Shown: one piece after another, positions 9,746 to 18,202 of the stretch
Layout of the letters: each line of letters begins with the position of its first letter
How positions within the stretch are numbered: position 1 is the stretch's first letter
Assembly (NCBI RefSeq): GCF_001584325.1
Contig: NZ_LSAZ01000013.1
Coordinates: forward strand, 62,001-126,000
Direction of reading: 5' to 3'
Origin: Bacillus nakamurai
Lineage (GTDB): Bacteria; Bacillota; Bacilli; Bacillales; Bacillaceae
DNA length: 64,000 nt
The notes under the pieces: generated by a model
What the model was told of the DNA's origin: nothing
What the model saw: the letters and a program-made list of their open reading frames with translations, nothing else
Databases searched by the model: none
Translations under genes and position numbers: made by a program

Positions 9746-9799
9746 AAATTGAATCTCATTTTATTTCAGTTTTTGTGATGTGCTATGTATTGATACGGC

Positions 9800-9828
9800 G
9801 TGACATGCCAATGCTTTTCATGTAAAAT
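9800..9828 (+). promoter_or_regulatory. secG promoter
   Basis: GTGACA (9800-9805) and TAAAAT (9823-9828) are 17 bases apart, with the secG start about 40 bases further on. Confidence 0.5.
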
Positions 9829-9866
9829 AAAAGTAATGTAGGCCAGTCAGTCTGGAGGTGTATGGG

Positions 9867-10097
9867 ATGCACACATTTTTGATTACCTTATTGGTTATCG
9901 TCAGTATTGCACTTATTATTGTCGTATTGCTTCAGTCCAGCAAAAGCGCCGGTTTATCGGGTGCGATTTCAGGCGGGGCGGAGCAGCTCTTCGGAAAACA
10001 AAAAGCAAGAGGCCTTGATCTGATTCTTCACCGCACAACCGTTGTGCTGGCAGTCTTGTTTTTCGTTTTAACGATTTCGCTAGCGTATATCGTATAA
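9867..10097 (+). CDS. secG: SecG, preprotein translocase subunit
   Basis: This 76-residue two-helix membrane protein is the SecG subunit of the SecYEG channel and assists export. The first membrane helix spans about residues 3-22, then the conserved loop [21 protein letters not shown], then the second helix (about 53-75). ATG 9867 is chosen over the in-frame GTG 9858 because TGGAGG ends eight bases upstream and the product then equals B. subtilis SecG in length. It opens the secG-est-rnr-smpB-ssrA block conserved in Bacillus. Confidence 0.95.
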   Translation: MHTFLITLLVIVSIALIIVVLLQSSKSAGLSGAISGGAEQLFGKQKARGLDLILHRTTVVLAVLFFVLTISLAYIV

Positions 10098-10111
10098 GGC
10101 AATGTTTGTAT

Positions 10112-10139
10112 AAGGTCTGATTTAATATCAGGCCTTTTT
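10112..10139 (+). terminator. secG terminator
   Basis: The stem AGGTCTGAT with ATCAGGCCT around TTAAT is followed by five T. Confidence 0.8.
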
Positions 10140-10215
10140 CTTGTTGAGAGACGGTGTTTGTTTCTCGGCAAACTGTGGAAAACTAAATTGAATGTGCAAA
10201 AAAGGGGTTATAATT

Positions 10216-10956
10216 ATGAAAATCGTGACACCAAAACCATTTACATTTAAAGGCGGAGACAAAGCGGTTCTTCTGCTGCACGGATTTACCGGAAATACGG
10301 CCGATGTCAGAATGCTCGGACGTTACTTAAATGAACGCGGCTATACTTGCCATGCGCCTCAATATAAAGGGCACGGCGTTCCTCCGGAAGAGCTTGTTCA
10401 TACGGGGCCGGACGATTGGTGGAAAGACGTTATGGACGGTTATGAGTATTTAAAATCTGAAGGCTATGAAAACATCGCGGCCTGCGGACTGTCCCTCGGC
10501 GGGGTTTTTTCATTAAAATTGGGTTACACTGTACCCATAAAGGGAATTGTTCCTATGTGTGCGCCGATGCACATAAAAAGTGAAGAGGTTATGTACAAGG
10601 GAGTTCTTTCCTACGCGCGCAATTATAAAAAATTCGAAGGAAAACAGCCGGAGCAGATTGAAAAGGAAATGAAGGAGTTTGAAAAAACGCCGATGAATAC
10701 GCTGAAATCACTGCAAAAGCTAATTGCCGATGTGCGCCAAAACGTCGACATGATCTATTCCCCGACATTTGTGGTTCAGGCCCGGCATGACCATATGATT
10801 AACACGGAAAGTGCAAACATCATTTATAATGAGGTAGAAACGGACGATAAGCAGCTGAAATGGTACGAAGAATCCGGACATGTCATTACGCTGGATAAAG
10901 AACGTGACCTCGTTCATCAAGATGTGTATGAATTTTTAGAGAAACTCGATTGGTAA
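10216..10956 (+). CDS. est: Est (YvaK), carboxylesterase
   Basis: This 246-residue alpha/beta hydrolase hydrolyses short-chain carboxylic esters. The oxyanion-hole motif LLHGFTGN is at about residues 20-27, the nucleophile Ser93 is in GLSLGG, the acid is in ARHDHMI, and the catalytic His is in [13 protein letters not shown] 10216 is used because AAAGGGG lies at the right spacing; an in-frame ATG 24 bases earlier has no ribosome site. It is a close match to the thermostable Est30/YvaK family, which is always found before rnr in Bacillus. Confidence 0.93.
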   Translation: MKIVTPKPFTFKGGDKAVLLLHGFTGNTADVRMLGRYLNERGYTCHAPQYKGHGVPPEELVHTGPDDWWKDVMDGYEYLKSEGYENIAACGLSLGGVFSLKLGYTVPIKGIVPMCAPMHIKSEEVMYKGVLSYARNYKKFEGKQPEQIEKEMKEFEKTPMNTLKSLQKLIADVRQNVDMIYSPTFVVQARHDHMINTESANIIYNEVETDDKQLKWYEESGHVITLDKERDLVHQDVYEFLEKLDW

Positions 10957-10974
10957 CAAACAGGAGGTCGGATA

Positions 10975-13308
10975 ATGGAAAAAGAAGCGTTTATGGACCG
11001 CCTTGTCTCGTTCATGAAGGAAGAGGCGTACAAGCCCCTTACCGTTCAAGAGCTTGAGGAGATGATGAATATTACGGAAGCGGAGGATTTTAAAGAGCTG
11101 GTGAAAGCTTTAGTGGCGCTCGAGGAGACAGGCCAAATCGTGCGCACGCGGAGCAACCGCTACGGGCTTCCGGAAAAAATGAATTTAATAAAAGGAAAAA
11201 TTTCGGCGCATGCGAAGGGTTTTGCTTTTCTGCTGCCGGAGGATACCGCTTTAAGCGACGTGTTTATCCCGCCGACTGAGCTGAATACGGCCATGAACGG
11301 CGATATTGTCATGGTGCGGCTGAATTCTCAGTCAAGCGGTTCGAGACAGGAAGGAACGGTCATCCGCATTTTAGAAAGAAGCATTGACCGCGTCGTCGGC
11401 ACATACACAGAAACAAAAAGCTTCGGCTTTGTCATCCCGGATGATAAAAAAATCACGAGTGATATCTTTATCCCGAAACACGCCAAAAACGGCGCGGCGG
11501 AAGGCCATAAAGTCGTGGTGAAGCTGACAAGCTATCCGGAAGGCCGGATGAACGCCGAGGGAGAAATCGTTGAGATTCTCGGACATAAAAATGATCCGGG
11601 CATTGATATTTTATCAATTATCCATAAGCACGGTCTGCCGGGAGATTTTCCGGCTGAAGCGATGGAGCAGGCAACAAATACGCCGGACACCATTGATGAA
11701 AAGGACATAAAAGACCGCCGTGATTTACGAGACCAAGTCATCGTCACCATCGACGGCGCGGACGCGAAGGATTTGGATGACGCCGTCACCGTGACAAAGC
11801 TTGATAACGGCAGTTACAAACTCGGTGTCCATATCGCCGACGTCAGCCATTACGTCACAGAGAACTCGCCGATTGATCAAGAAGCGCTGGAAAGAGGCAC
11901 AAGCGTATATTTAGTCGACAGGGTTATTCCGATGATTCCGCACAGACTGTCAAACGGGATCTGCTCTTTAAATCCTAAAGTCGACCGCCTGACGCTTTCC
12001 TGCGAAATGACCATCAATCAGCAGGGGCAAGTGACAGAGCATGAGATTTTCCAAAGCGTGATCAAAACGGCGGAAAGAATGACATATTCAGATGTCAATC
12101 AGATTCTCACCGAAGACGACGCCGAGCTGAAAGAAAGATATGAGCCGCTTGTTCCGATGTTTAAAGACATGGAGCGTCTGGCTGAAATTCTCCGGGCCAA
12201 GCGGATGAACCGCGGGGCCGTTGACTTCGATTTTAAAGAAGCGAAAGTGCTCGTCGATGATGAAGGCGCCGTAAAAGACGTCGTGATCAGAGAGCGTTCC
12301 GTCGCTGAAAAGCTGATTGAAGAATTTATGCTTGTCGCAAACGAAACGGTGGCCGAGCATTTCCATTGGATGAACGTTCCGTTTATTTACCGGATTCACG
12401 AAGAGCCGAACGCCGAAAAGCTCCAAAAGTTTTTGGAATTTGTGACGACATTCGGTTACATCGTAAAGGGAAAAGCCGGAGATATTCATCCGCGCGCATT
12501 GCAAAGCATTCTCGACGAAGTGCGGGACCGTCCGGAAGAAACGGTCATTTCAACGGTTATGCTGCGTTCCATGAAGCAGGCGAAATATGATCCGCAAAGC
12601 CTGGGGCATTTCGGGCTGGCAACTGAATTCTACACTCACTTCACATCGCCGATCCGCCGCTACCCTGATTTAATCGTTCACAGATTGATCAGAACGTATT
12701 TAATCAACGGGAAAACGGACGAAGCAACGAGAGAAAAGTGGGCCGAGCGCCTGTCGGAAATCGCTGACCATACGTCAACGATGGAACGGCGCGCCGTAGA
12801 TGCCGAACGGGAAACGGACGATCTGAAAAAAGCGGAATATATGCTTGATAAGATCGGAGAAGAATTTGACGGCATGATCAGCTCCGTTACCAACTTCGGG
12901 ATGTTCGTCGAGCTGCCGAATACAATTGAAGGGCTTGTGCATGTCAGCTTCATGACGGATGATTATTACCGTTTTGACGAGCAGCACTTCGCTATGATCG
13001 GCGAACGCACGGGCAACGTTTACCGCATCGGAGATGAAATTACGGTCAAAGTCGTTGACGTCAATAAAGACGAAAGAAACATCGACTTTGAAATTGTCGG
13101 CATGAAAGGCACCCGCCGTCCGAGAGAAACAACAGGCGACCGCAGAAAACGCGGCAGACCGGCGCGAAAACGTGTATTAAACAGCAATACACCTGCTTCC
13201 CCGCCGCCATCAGAAGAAAAAGGGGAATGGTTTACAAAGCCGAAAAAGAAAAAGAAGAAACGCGGCTTCCAAAACGCGCCGAAGCAAAAGCGCAAAAAGA
13301 AGAAGTAA
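10975..13308 (+). CDS. rnr: RNase R, 3'-5' exoribonuclease
   Basis: This 777-residue protein degrades structured RNA and, with SmpB and tmRNA, removes faulty mRNA. From the N-terminus: a winged-helix region (about 1-75), two cold-shock OB folds (about 80-225), the RNB catalytic domain with the metal-binding DAKDLDDAV (near residue 265) and SPIRRYPDL (near 560), an S1 domain (about 625-710), and a basic Lys/Arg tail ending KQKRKKKK. It starts 18 bases after est with AGGAGG. The tail is of low complexity and probably binds RNA. Confidence 0.96.
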   Translation: MEKEAFMDRLVSFMKEEAYKPLTVQELEEMMNITEAEDFKELVKALVALEETGQIVRTRSNRYGLPEKMNLIKGKISAHAKGFAFLLPEDTALSDVFIPPTELNTAMNGDIVMVRLNSQSSGSRQEGTVIRILERSIDRVVGTYTETKSFGFVIPDDKKITSDIFIPKHAKNGAAEGHKVVVKLTSYPEGRMNAEGEIVEILGHKNDPGIDILSIIHKHGLPGDFPAEAMEQATNTPDTIDEKDIKDRRDLRDQVIVTIDGADAKDLDDAVTVTKLDNGSYKLGVHIADVSHYVTENSPIDQEALERGTSVYLVDRVIPMIPHRLSNGICSLNPKVDRLTLSCEMTINQQGQVTEHEIFQSVIKTAERMTYSDVNQILTEDDAELKERYEPLVPMFKDMERLAEILRAKRMNRGAVDFDFKEAKVLVDDEGAVKDVVIRERSVAEKLIEEFMLVANETVAEHFHWMNVPFIYRIHEEPNAEKLQKFLEFVTTFGYIVKGKAGDIHPRALQSILDEVRDRPEETVISTVMLRSMKQAKYDPQSLGHFGLATEFYTHFTSPIRRYPDLIVHRLIRTYLINGKTDEATREKWAERLSEIADHTSTMERRAVDAERETDDLKKAEYMLDKIGEEFDGMISSVTNFGMFVELPNTIEGLVHVSFMTDDYYRFDEQHFAMIGERTGNVYRIGDEITVKVVDVNKDERNIDFEIVGMKGTRRPRETTGDRRKRGRPARKRVLNSNTPASPPPSEEKGEWFTKPKKKKKKRGFQNAPKQKRKKKK

Positions 13309-13311
13309 CAG

Positions 13312-13350
13312 AGAAAGCAAATAGGGCAAAATGCTCTGTTTGCTTTCTTT
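13312..13350 (+). terminator. rnr terminator
   Basis: The stem AGAAAGCAAA with TTTGCTTTCT and an inner GGGCA/TGCTC extension is followed by TTTC. It lies between rnr and smpB, so smpB may have its own promoter or rely on readthrough. Confidence 0.6.
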
Positions 13351-13445
13351 CGCAAGCCGCATATTCATTGTCGTTACGCGTTCCTTTTGCTAAAATAGAG
13401 CGTATCGCACATACGAACGGTTTTTTGGAGAGAGGAGGGCAAGGC

Positions 13446-13916
13446 ATGCCAAAAGGATCAGGCAAAGTATTATCGCAAAACAAAAAAGCGAACCACGATT
13501 ATTTTATAGAAGAAACCTATGAAACAGGCATCGTGCTGCAAGGAACGGAGATTAAGTCCATCCGCGCCGGCCGCGTAAACATGAAGGATTCCTTCGCAAA
13601 AATCGAACACGGCGAAGTGTTTCTGCACAACATGCACATCAGCCCGTACGAGCAGGGAAACCGCTACAACCATGACCCGCTGCGGACGAGAAAGCTTTTG
13701 ATGCACCGGAAAGAAATCAATAAGCTGATCGGGCTGACAAAAGAAAAGGGCTATTCCCTCGTGCCGTTAAAGCTGTACTTGAAAAATGGCTTTGCCAAAG
13801 TATTGATCGGCCTCGGAAAAGGCAAAAAAACATACGATAAACGTGAAGACTTAAAACGCAAAGACGCCAAGCGGGAAATTGAAAGAGCGTTCAGAGACAG
13901 ACAAAAAGGCTTCTGA
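13446..13916 (+). CDS. smpB: SmpB, tmRNA-binding protein
   Basis: This 156-residue protein binds tmRNA and places it in the A site of stalled ribosomes. It has the oligonucleotide-binding beta barrel with [18 protein letters not shown] (about residues 17-34) and the basic C-terminal tail that enters the mRNA channel ([20 protein letters not shown]). ATG 13446 is chosen because AGGAGGGC precedes it; the same frame is open 219 bases further upstream inside rnr, but that part is not homologous to SmpB. ssrA follows at 14088. Confidence 0.96.
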   Translation: MPKGSGKVLSQNKKANHDYFIEETYETGIVLQGTEIKSIRAGRVNMKDSFAKIEHGEVFLHNMHISPYEQGNRYNHDPLRTRKLLMHRKEINKLIGLTKEKGYSLVPLKLYLKNGFAKVLIGLGKGKKTYDKREDLKRKDAKREIERAFRDRQKGF

Positions 13917-14005
13917 TGCATACAGCTTGATGTGATGATCAGCCTTATGCTATACTGTTCACACATCAAGTTCACAGGCGGTTTTTTTTTTGAAGTAATT
14001 CCCAA

Positions 14006-14033
14006 TTGAATTTGTCTGTGACCATGATATAAT
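14006..14033 (+). promoter_or_regulatory. ssrA promoter
   Basis: TTGAAT (14006-14011) and a perfect TATAAT (14028-14033) are 16 bases apart. Transcription should start near 14040, so a precursor of about 48 bases would be trimmed to the mature 5' end. Confidence 0.65.
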
Positions 14034-14087
14034 AAGAGTACAGCCAGTGAGCAAGAGCTTGATATATCTCCCGTATACCCTTTACAA

Positions 14088-14447
14088 GGGGACGTTACGG
14101 ATTCGACAGGGATGGATCGAGCTTGAGCTGCGAGCCGAGAGGCGATCTCGTTAACACGCACCTAAATATAACTGGCAAAACTAAAAGTTTTAACCAAAAC
14201 TTAGCACTAGCTGCCTAATAAACGCAGCGAGCTCTTCCTGACATTGCCTATGTGTCCGTGAAGAGCACATCCAAGTAGGCTACGCTTGCGTTCCCGTCTG
14301 AGAACGTAAGAAGAGACTGACAGACTAGCTCTCGGAAGGCCCGCCCGCAGGCACGAAGACGAGTGAAACACTAAATATGCAGGCTACGCTCGTAGACGCT
14401 TAAGTAATCGATGTTTCTGGACGTGGGTTCGACTCCCACCGTCTCCA
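14088..14447 (+). ncRNA. ssrA: tmRNA
   Basis: This 360-base RNA rescues stalled ribosomes and adds a degradation tag. The 5' end GGGGACGTTACGGATTCGAC and the 3' end GGTTCGACTCCCACCGTCTCCA form the tRNA-Ala-like acceptor and T arms. The tag frame at 14174-14218 reads GKTKSFNQNLALAA and ends in two consecutive TAA codons, ending in the LALAA signal seen by ClpXP-type proteases. The B. subtilis tag, as remembered, is GKTNSFNQNVALAA, so two residues differ. The CCA end is not encoded. Confidence 0.96.
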
Positions 14448-14482
14448 TACATAACGCCAAACCACAGTGTAGTCTGTGGCTA

Positions 14483-14527
14483 AAATAAAGCATAAATTGT
14501 CCAAAAGGACAGTTTATGCTTTATTTT
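14483..14527 (+). terminator. ssrA terminator
   Basis: A long stem, AAATAAAGCATAAA-TGTCC with GGACA-TTTATGCTTTATTT around AAAA, is followed by a T run. A smaller hairpin (CCACAG/CTGTGG) lies at 14462-14479. Confidence 0.85.
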
Positions 14528-14530
14528 TTG

Positions 14531-14900
14531 CAATGATTTATATGAAATGAATGCAATTTGTCGAGCGAATATTATGCATTAATGTGTATTAAATATATTT
14601 TAGGAAATGATGATCAATAAGTTTTGGAATCTTATGAAGTTATTAGAGCAAGGAGTTATAGCCCCCATGCTTATAAGCTTTTTATAGATACTATCTTTCG
14701 GGGCCTGTTCTTACTTATTGGTTCTGTTAAACAAATATTGTTGATTTTCTTTAACTGAAAGGGCAGATTAGCGACTAAAACTTTCCAGGCCAGATCTGCT
14801 TGACACGATAACAATTAATGTTTCATTATAAATAGTTGGAGAAATTGAGTACGAATATCCTTAACTGTCAGATGATCGAGAAATTGAAGAGGGGTGTTCC
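14531..14900. other. Intergenic stretch after tmRNA, no gene seen
   Basis: This AT-rich stretch of about 370 bases has no frame with a credible start and ribosome site. One frame is open for about 50 codons near 14620-14765 but has no recognisable family. The 3' flank of tmRNA is a common integration site, yet no integrase gene or clear att repeat of the tmRNA end was found here. Confidence 0.4.
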
Positions 14901-14903
14901 TTG

Positions 14904-15497
14904 ATGACAAATAGCAGTACGAATCCTAAGGTTGATGAATATATAAGTAAAGCCACAAAGTGGAAGGAAGAATATGAGAAGTTGAGAAATATTGTTCTTG
15001 ACTGTGAGCTGACCGAAGAATTTAAGTGGATGCATCCTTGTTACACGTTTGAGAAAAAAAACATCGTTTTAATACATGGATTTAAAGAATATTGTGCGCT
15101 TCTGTTTCCCAAAGGGGTCTTGTTACAGGATCCGCATGGAATTCTAATCCAACAAACAGAGAATGTACAGGCGGCGCGCCAGATTCGGTTCACCAATGTT
15201 CAAGAAATAGCTGAAATGGAAACCATCTTGAAAGCCTATATTGATGAAGCCGTTAAAGTTGAAAAAGCCGGTCTGAAAGTGAATTTTAAAAAGGAAACAG
15301 AATTCACAATTCCTGAAGAACTTCAAAATAAATTCGATGAAATCCCCGCCTTGAAAACTGCGTTTGAAGCGTTGACGCCCGGTCGGCAAAGAGCATATAT
15401 TCTATATTTTTCTAAAGCCAAACAATCCAAAACGCGAGAGTCAAGGGTTGAAAAATATGTACAGCACATTCTCAATGGAAAGGGATTAAATGATTAA
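14904..15497 (+). CDS. ydeI: YdeI-like DUF1801 protein
   Basis: This 197-residue cytoplasmic protein equals B. subtilis YdeI in length. The N-terminal DUF1801 fold (about residues 12-115) includes EFKWMHPCYTFEKKNIVLIHGFKEY at about 38-62 (key residues W, P, Y, H, F). The C-terminal YdeI/OmpD-associated segment has ALTPGRQRAYILYFSKAKQSKTRESRVEK, the usual end of this family. ATG 14904 follows GAGGGG. Function is not established. In B. subtilis ydeI is not next to ssrA, so the position suggests insertion or rearrangement. Confidence 0.75.
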   Translation: MTNSSTNPKVDEYISKATKWKEEYEKLRNIVLDCELTEEFKWMHPCYTFEKKNIVLIHGFKEYCALLFPKGVLLQDPHGILIQQTENVQAARQIRFTNVQEIAEMETILKAYIDEAVKVEKAGLKVNFKKETEFTIPEELQNKFDEIPALKTAFEALTPGRQRAYILYFSKAKQSKTRESRVEKYVQHILNGKGLND

Positions 15498-15669
15498 TCG
15501 ATTGAGACAATAAATGAATCAAACGTTAAGCTCCTTTTTGGATCGCAGGTAACACTCAATCAATAATTTAAAATGGAAAAAACATAAAAGTGATCCGTTA
15601 AGTATAAGCAAACAACTACCGTAACAGTCCTACGCATTACCAGCTAAGAAAAGAAAAATACTGCACACA

Positions 15670-15712
15670 AAAGCGTACTCTTTGGCTTTTTGCTGAAAGG
15701 TACGCTTTTTTT
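15670..15712 (+). terminator. Terminator-like hairpin before the barstar pseudogene
   Basis: AAAGCGTAC pairs with GTACGCTTT across a loop of about 20 bases, followed by a T run. The 15498-15797 stretch otherwise holds no gene. Confidence 0.55.
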
Positions 15713-15797
15713 GCATTCCAAATCCCTATTTTTATGGTTTAAATGTCAATGTGACGGCACTGCGTTTTTGTGAAACAAAAAAAGGAGAATGCGCTTC

Positions 15798-15997
15798 ATG
15801 AAAGAAGTCATTATAGACAGAAAAGATTTTAAAAAGATAGAAGCTTTTCATCATTGAAAGATAAGTTAGACTCCCGCACTCCTATGGATTTTGAGTTCAG
15901 TAAAATGTATGTAGGTGCAGATGCCGATGATGTATTAGAGATATTTCAAGAGGCACAAGAAGAATTGGGGAATAGGTTTCTCATTAAAATAGAATAG
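15798..15997 (+). pseudogene. Broken barstar (barnase inhibitor) gene
   Basis: AAAGGAGAAT lies before an ATG that opens MKEVIIDRKDFKKIEAF, closely matching the start of the intact barstar at 19739 (MIEVIIDGKDFTSIEAL). After about 19 codons the frame shifts by one base and continues SSLKDKLDS; the central YYGENL...W segment that carries the barnase-binding helix is deleted. The frame then resumes as MYVGADADDVLEIFQEAQEELGNRFLIKIE and stops at 15995-15997. It is the relic of an older or duplicated immunity gene. No matching toxin gene remains in front of it. Confidence 0.75.
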
Positions 15998-16113
15998 GTT
16001 ACGAAGCCGAAATTGAATACCTTAGCAGCGGAATGAATTCAGTTTTGTTTTAGTAGCTGGTTACATCCCTTTCAGCTGCTGCATCATGTATCCCTCCCGG
16101 TCATAGTCAAGGA

Positions 16114-16160
16114 TTTCCTTTATATATGGACAGAAATTGAAACGCAAAACCTTTTAATCC
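16114..16160. repeat. Left copy of inverted repeat around the csn-toxin-barstar block
   Basis: The reverse complement of this 47-base stretch matches 20088-20133 at about four of five positions with one gap. The core TATATATGGACAGAAAT (16121-16137) is an exact 17-base reverse complement of 20111-20127. Both copies lie shortly downstream of a barstar sequence. Neither has an adjacent transposase. Confidence 0.6.
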
Positions 16161-16272
16161 GGACCGACATCTATTATAGAAAATAATGACAAAAAATATT
16201 TATTTTAACAAAAGAACAGCACCTTATTGTATACTAAACCAGTAGTTATCTTATGTTGAAAGGGGTAATAGA

Positions 16273-17109
16273 ATGAGAGTCCGTTTGAAGGCAAAAGTAG
16301 TTTCATGGAGAAGGGCAGCAATTTCTTCACTTATTCTGGCCGTGATTTTTACCCTGATGATGAACGAAACGGTTTTTGCAGCGGGGCTGGACAAGGATCA
16401 GAAGCGTCGAGCGGAGCAGCTGACCAGTATTTTTGAAAACGGCAAGACAGAAATTCAATATGGATATGTGGAACATTTGCCTGATGGAAGAGGCTATACT
16501 TGCGGCCGGGCCGTCTTTACAACCGCTACCGGGGATGCACTGGAAGTAGTGGAAGTGTATACAAAGGCAGTACCGGATAACAAACTGAAAAAGTACCTGC
16601 CTGAATTGCGCCGCCTGGCAGAAAAAGAAAGCGGTAATATAAGCAATCTCAAGGGATTTGATTCTGCGTGGCGCTCGCTTGGAAACGATAAGGACTTCCG
16701 CGCTGCTCAAGACGCTGTAAACGACAGCTTGTATTATCAGCCTGCCATGAAACGGTCAGATAATATCGGACTGAAAACGGCACTGGCGAAAGCTGTGATG
16801 TACGATACAATTATCCAGCATGGCGATGGTGACGACCCGGACTCCTTGTATGCATTGATCAAACGCACAAACAAAAAAGCGGGCGGCTCTCCTAAAGATG
16901 GAGCAGATGAGAAGAAATGGTTAACTAAATTCTTGGATGTACGCTATGACGACCTGATGAATCCATCAAATTCTGATACACGTGATGAATGGAGAGAATC
17001 AGTTGCCCGAGTGGATGTGCTTCGCTCTATCGCAAAGGCGAACAACTATAATCTGAACGGGCCGATTAAGGTTTCATCAGACGAGTATGGTGACTTCGTG
17101 ATCAAGTAA
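16273..17109 (+). CDS. csn: Chitosanase, GH46 family, secreted
   Basis: This 278-residue enzyme endohydrolyses chitosan outside the cell. A Sec signal peptide covers about residues 1-37 with cleavage near VFA-A. The GH46 catalytic pair is Glu67 in YGYVEHLPDGRGYT and Asp88 in ATGDALE, both present. The sequence agrees with B. subtilis Csn over its length; one visible change is CGRAVF where B. subtilis has CGRAGF. AAAGGGG precedes the ATG. In B. subtilis csn sits elsewhere on the chromosome, so its place here next to a toxin gene points to movement. Confidence 0.93.
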   Translation: MRVRLKAKVVSWRRAAISSLILAVIFTLMMNETVFAAGLDKDQKRRAEQLTSIFENGKTEIQYGYVEHLPDGRGYTCGRAVFTTATGDALEVVEVYTKAVPDNKLKKYLPELRRLAEKESGNISNLKGFDSAWRSLGNDKDFRAAQDAVNDSLYYQPAMKRSDNIGLKTALAKAVMYDTIIQHGDGDDPDSLYALIKRTNKKAGGSPKDGADEKKWLTKFLDVRYDDLMNPSNSDTRDEWRESVARVDVLRSIAKANNYNLNGPIKVSSDEYGDFVIK

Positions 17110-17149
17110 GCAGCAACGAGTTGTGCCGGAGGGGGATTCCCAAAACATG

Positions 17150-17173
17150 GGCGGCCGTTTTGGCCGCCTTTTA
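17150..17173 (+). terminator. csn terminator
   Basis: GGCGGCC pairs with GGCCGCC across GTTTT and is followed by TTTT. Confidence 0.8.
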
Positions 17174-17637
17174 ACACGGCCTGCTATTTTTTTGTTGGCA
17201 ATTATGATTCATCAATAGCAGTTGATCGTAAAGAGTGTACAAGTAGCATTGAGAAACACCGAATTGATTTAAGGTTTTTTGCCTTAACATTGTAAATCCG
17301 CGTATATCCCCTTTTTTAATTACTCCTTGAGCTAATGACAGCTTTTCTTACTAATTTGATTATTAAATCGCGAAGAGTATAACCAGCCAGTTTATGAAAC
17401 GACCCTACACATTGTTCAAGTTTAATACTCCAACATAATCCGTTTGTAACCCAGAAATGTCATCATGCAAACATATTTTGTGACACTGTTATAGTCTCCC
17501 TATAAGAACCCATATTCATCCATGACCAGTGATTCGCCAGCTATCCAAGGCCTGCAGCCTCTAATCACTATAGCCCAAAAAATAAGATTTGAAGCTTTCT
17601 TCTATCTTTGACAGCACCCATTTGTTGCATTTTTCGC

Positions 17638-17906
17638 TTAAGCAGGTGAAAGGGATTTAAGGAAATTTTTCATTTGAACAATATCAATCAAAGGAACTCC
17701 TGCCGCGATTGCCTTTCTACATTAAACGTATATCTGCTATTTTCTTGGTGGTAAATTGATGCTTCGTACAAGGGCAATAGCCAGAAGTTCAGCTTCTCTT
17801 TTGTCTTGGTACTTATTCTGTGGCGATGTTTGAGCCGGTGACAGCTGAGATACCTAAAGCCAGAACAAAGACAATAGCCAACCTGTTTTTAAAACGCCCT
17901 AATACA
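17638..17906 (-). pseudogene. Decayed minus-strand gene remnant, family unknown
   Basis: On the minus strand one frame (17906-17813) reads VLGRFKNRLAIVFVLALG and ends IATE-stop, a basic residue run followed by a hydrophobic segment. A shifted frame continues KREAELLAIALVRSINLPP, a second shift gives KIADIRLM, and the first shifted frame resumes KAIAAGVPLIDIVQMKNFL before stopping at 17638. The pieces read as one small membrane or exported protein broken by at least two shifts. No start codon or ribosome site survives. The rest of 17174-18020 shows no gene. Confidence 0.35.
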
Positions 17907-18023
17907 CTATTTATTCAGAATATTCCTTAATTTAAACTAAAATTCTTTTCTAAGTGAGGTTACTCAAACTTAAAATACATATTGCTTATGTTATTTATTT
18001 AAGGATAGAAGTAAATGAAAATC

Positions 18024-18063
18024 CCTTATTTTATTAAATATTAATATAAAATAAGGAATTTTT
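18024..18063 (+). terminator. Terminator-like hairpin upstream of the toxin gene
   Basis: A perfect 11-base inverted repeat, CCTTATTTTAT with ATAAAATAAGG across 11 bases, is followed by AATTTTTA. It lies 140 bases before the toxin start and just before its likely promoter, so it may insulate the gene from readthrough. Confidence 0.5.
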
Positions 18064-18068
18064 ATAGG

Positions 18069-18097
18069 TTGATAAAACTATATTTATGTGTTATACC
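18069..18097 (+). promoter_or_regulatory. Possible promoter of the toxin-barstar operon
   Basis: TTGATA (18069-18074) and TATACC (18092-18097) are 17 bases apart, 106 bases before the toxin start, in very AT-rich DNA. Confidence 0.35.
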
Positions 18098-18202
18098 TAT
18101 TAAGGGAATTATTTAAAATTTATAAAAATATATGAGAGGGAGGGATGATTTGGCACATTGAATTGAGCATGTAATAAGCTAAAGAATAAATTGGAGGAAC
18201 TA

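Noticed and set aside
13227..13445. Upstream extension of the smpB frame into rnr
   Set aside because: The extension is the rnr C-terminus and spacer read in another frame; SmpB homology and the AGGAGG site start at 13446.
14088..15000. Prophage or integrative element attached at ssrA
   Set aside because: No integrase, excisionase or repeated tmRNA 3' end was found in the window.
17813..17906. Possible Phr-like signalling peptide
   Set aside because: The segment is basic then hydrophobic, but it has no start codon or ribosome site and no rap gene nearby; decay of a longer gene explains it better.
18149..18178. Nine-codon frame (MIWHIELSM) after GAGGGAGGG upstream of the toxin
   Set aside because: Too short to support as a leader peptide, with no regulatory codon run and no paired hairpin downstream.
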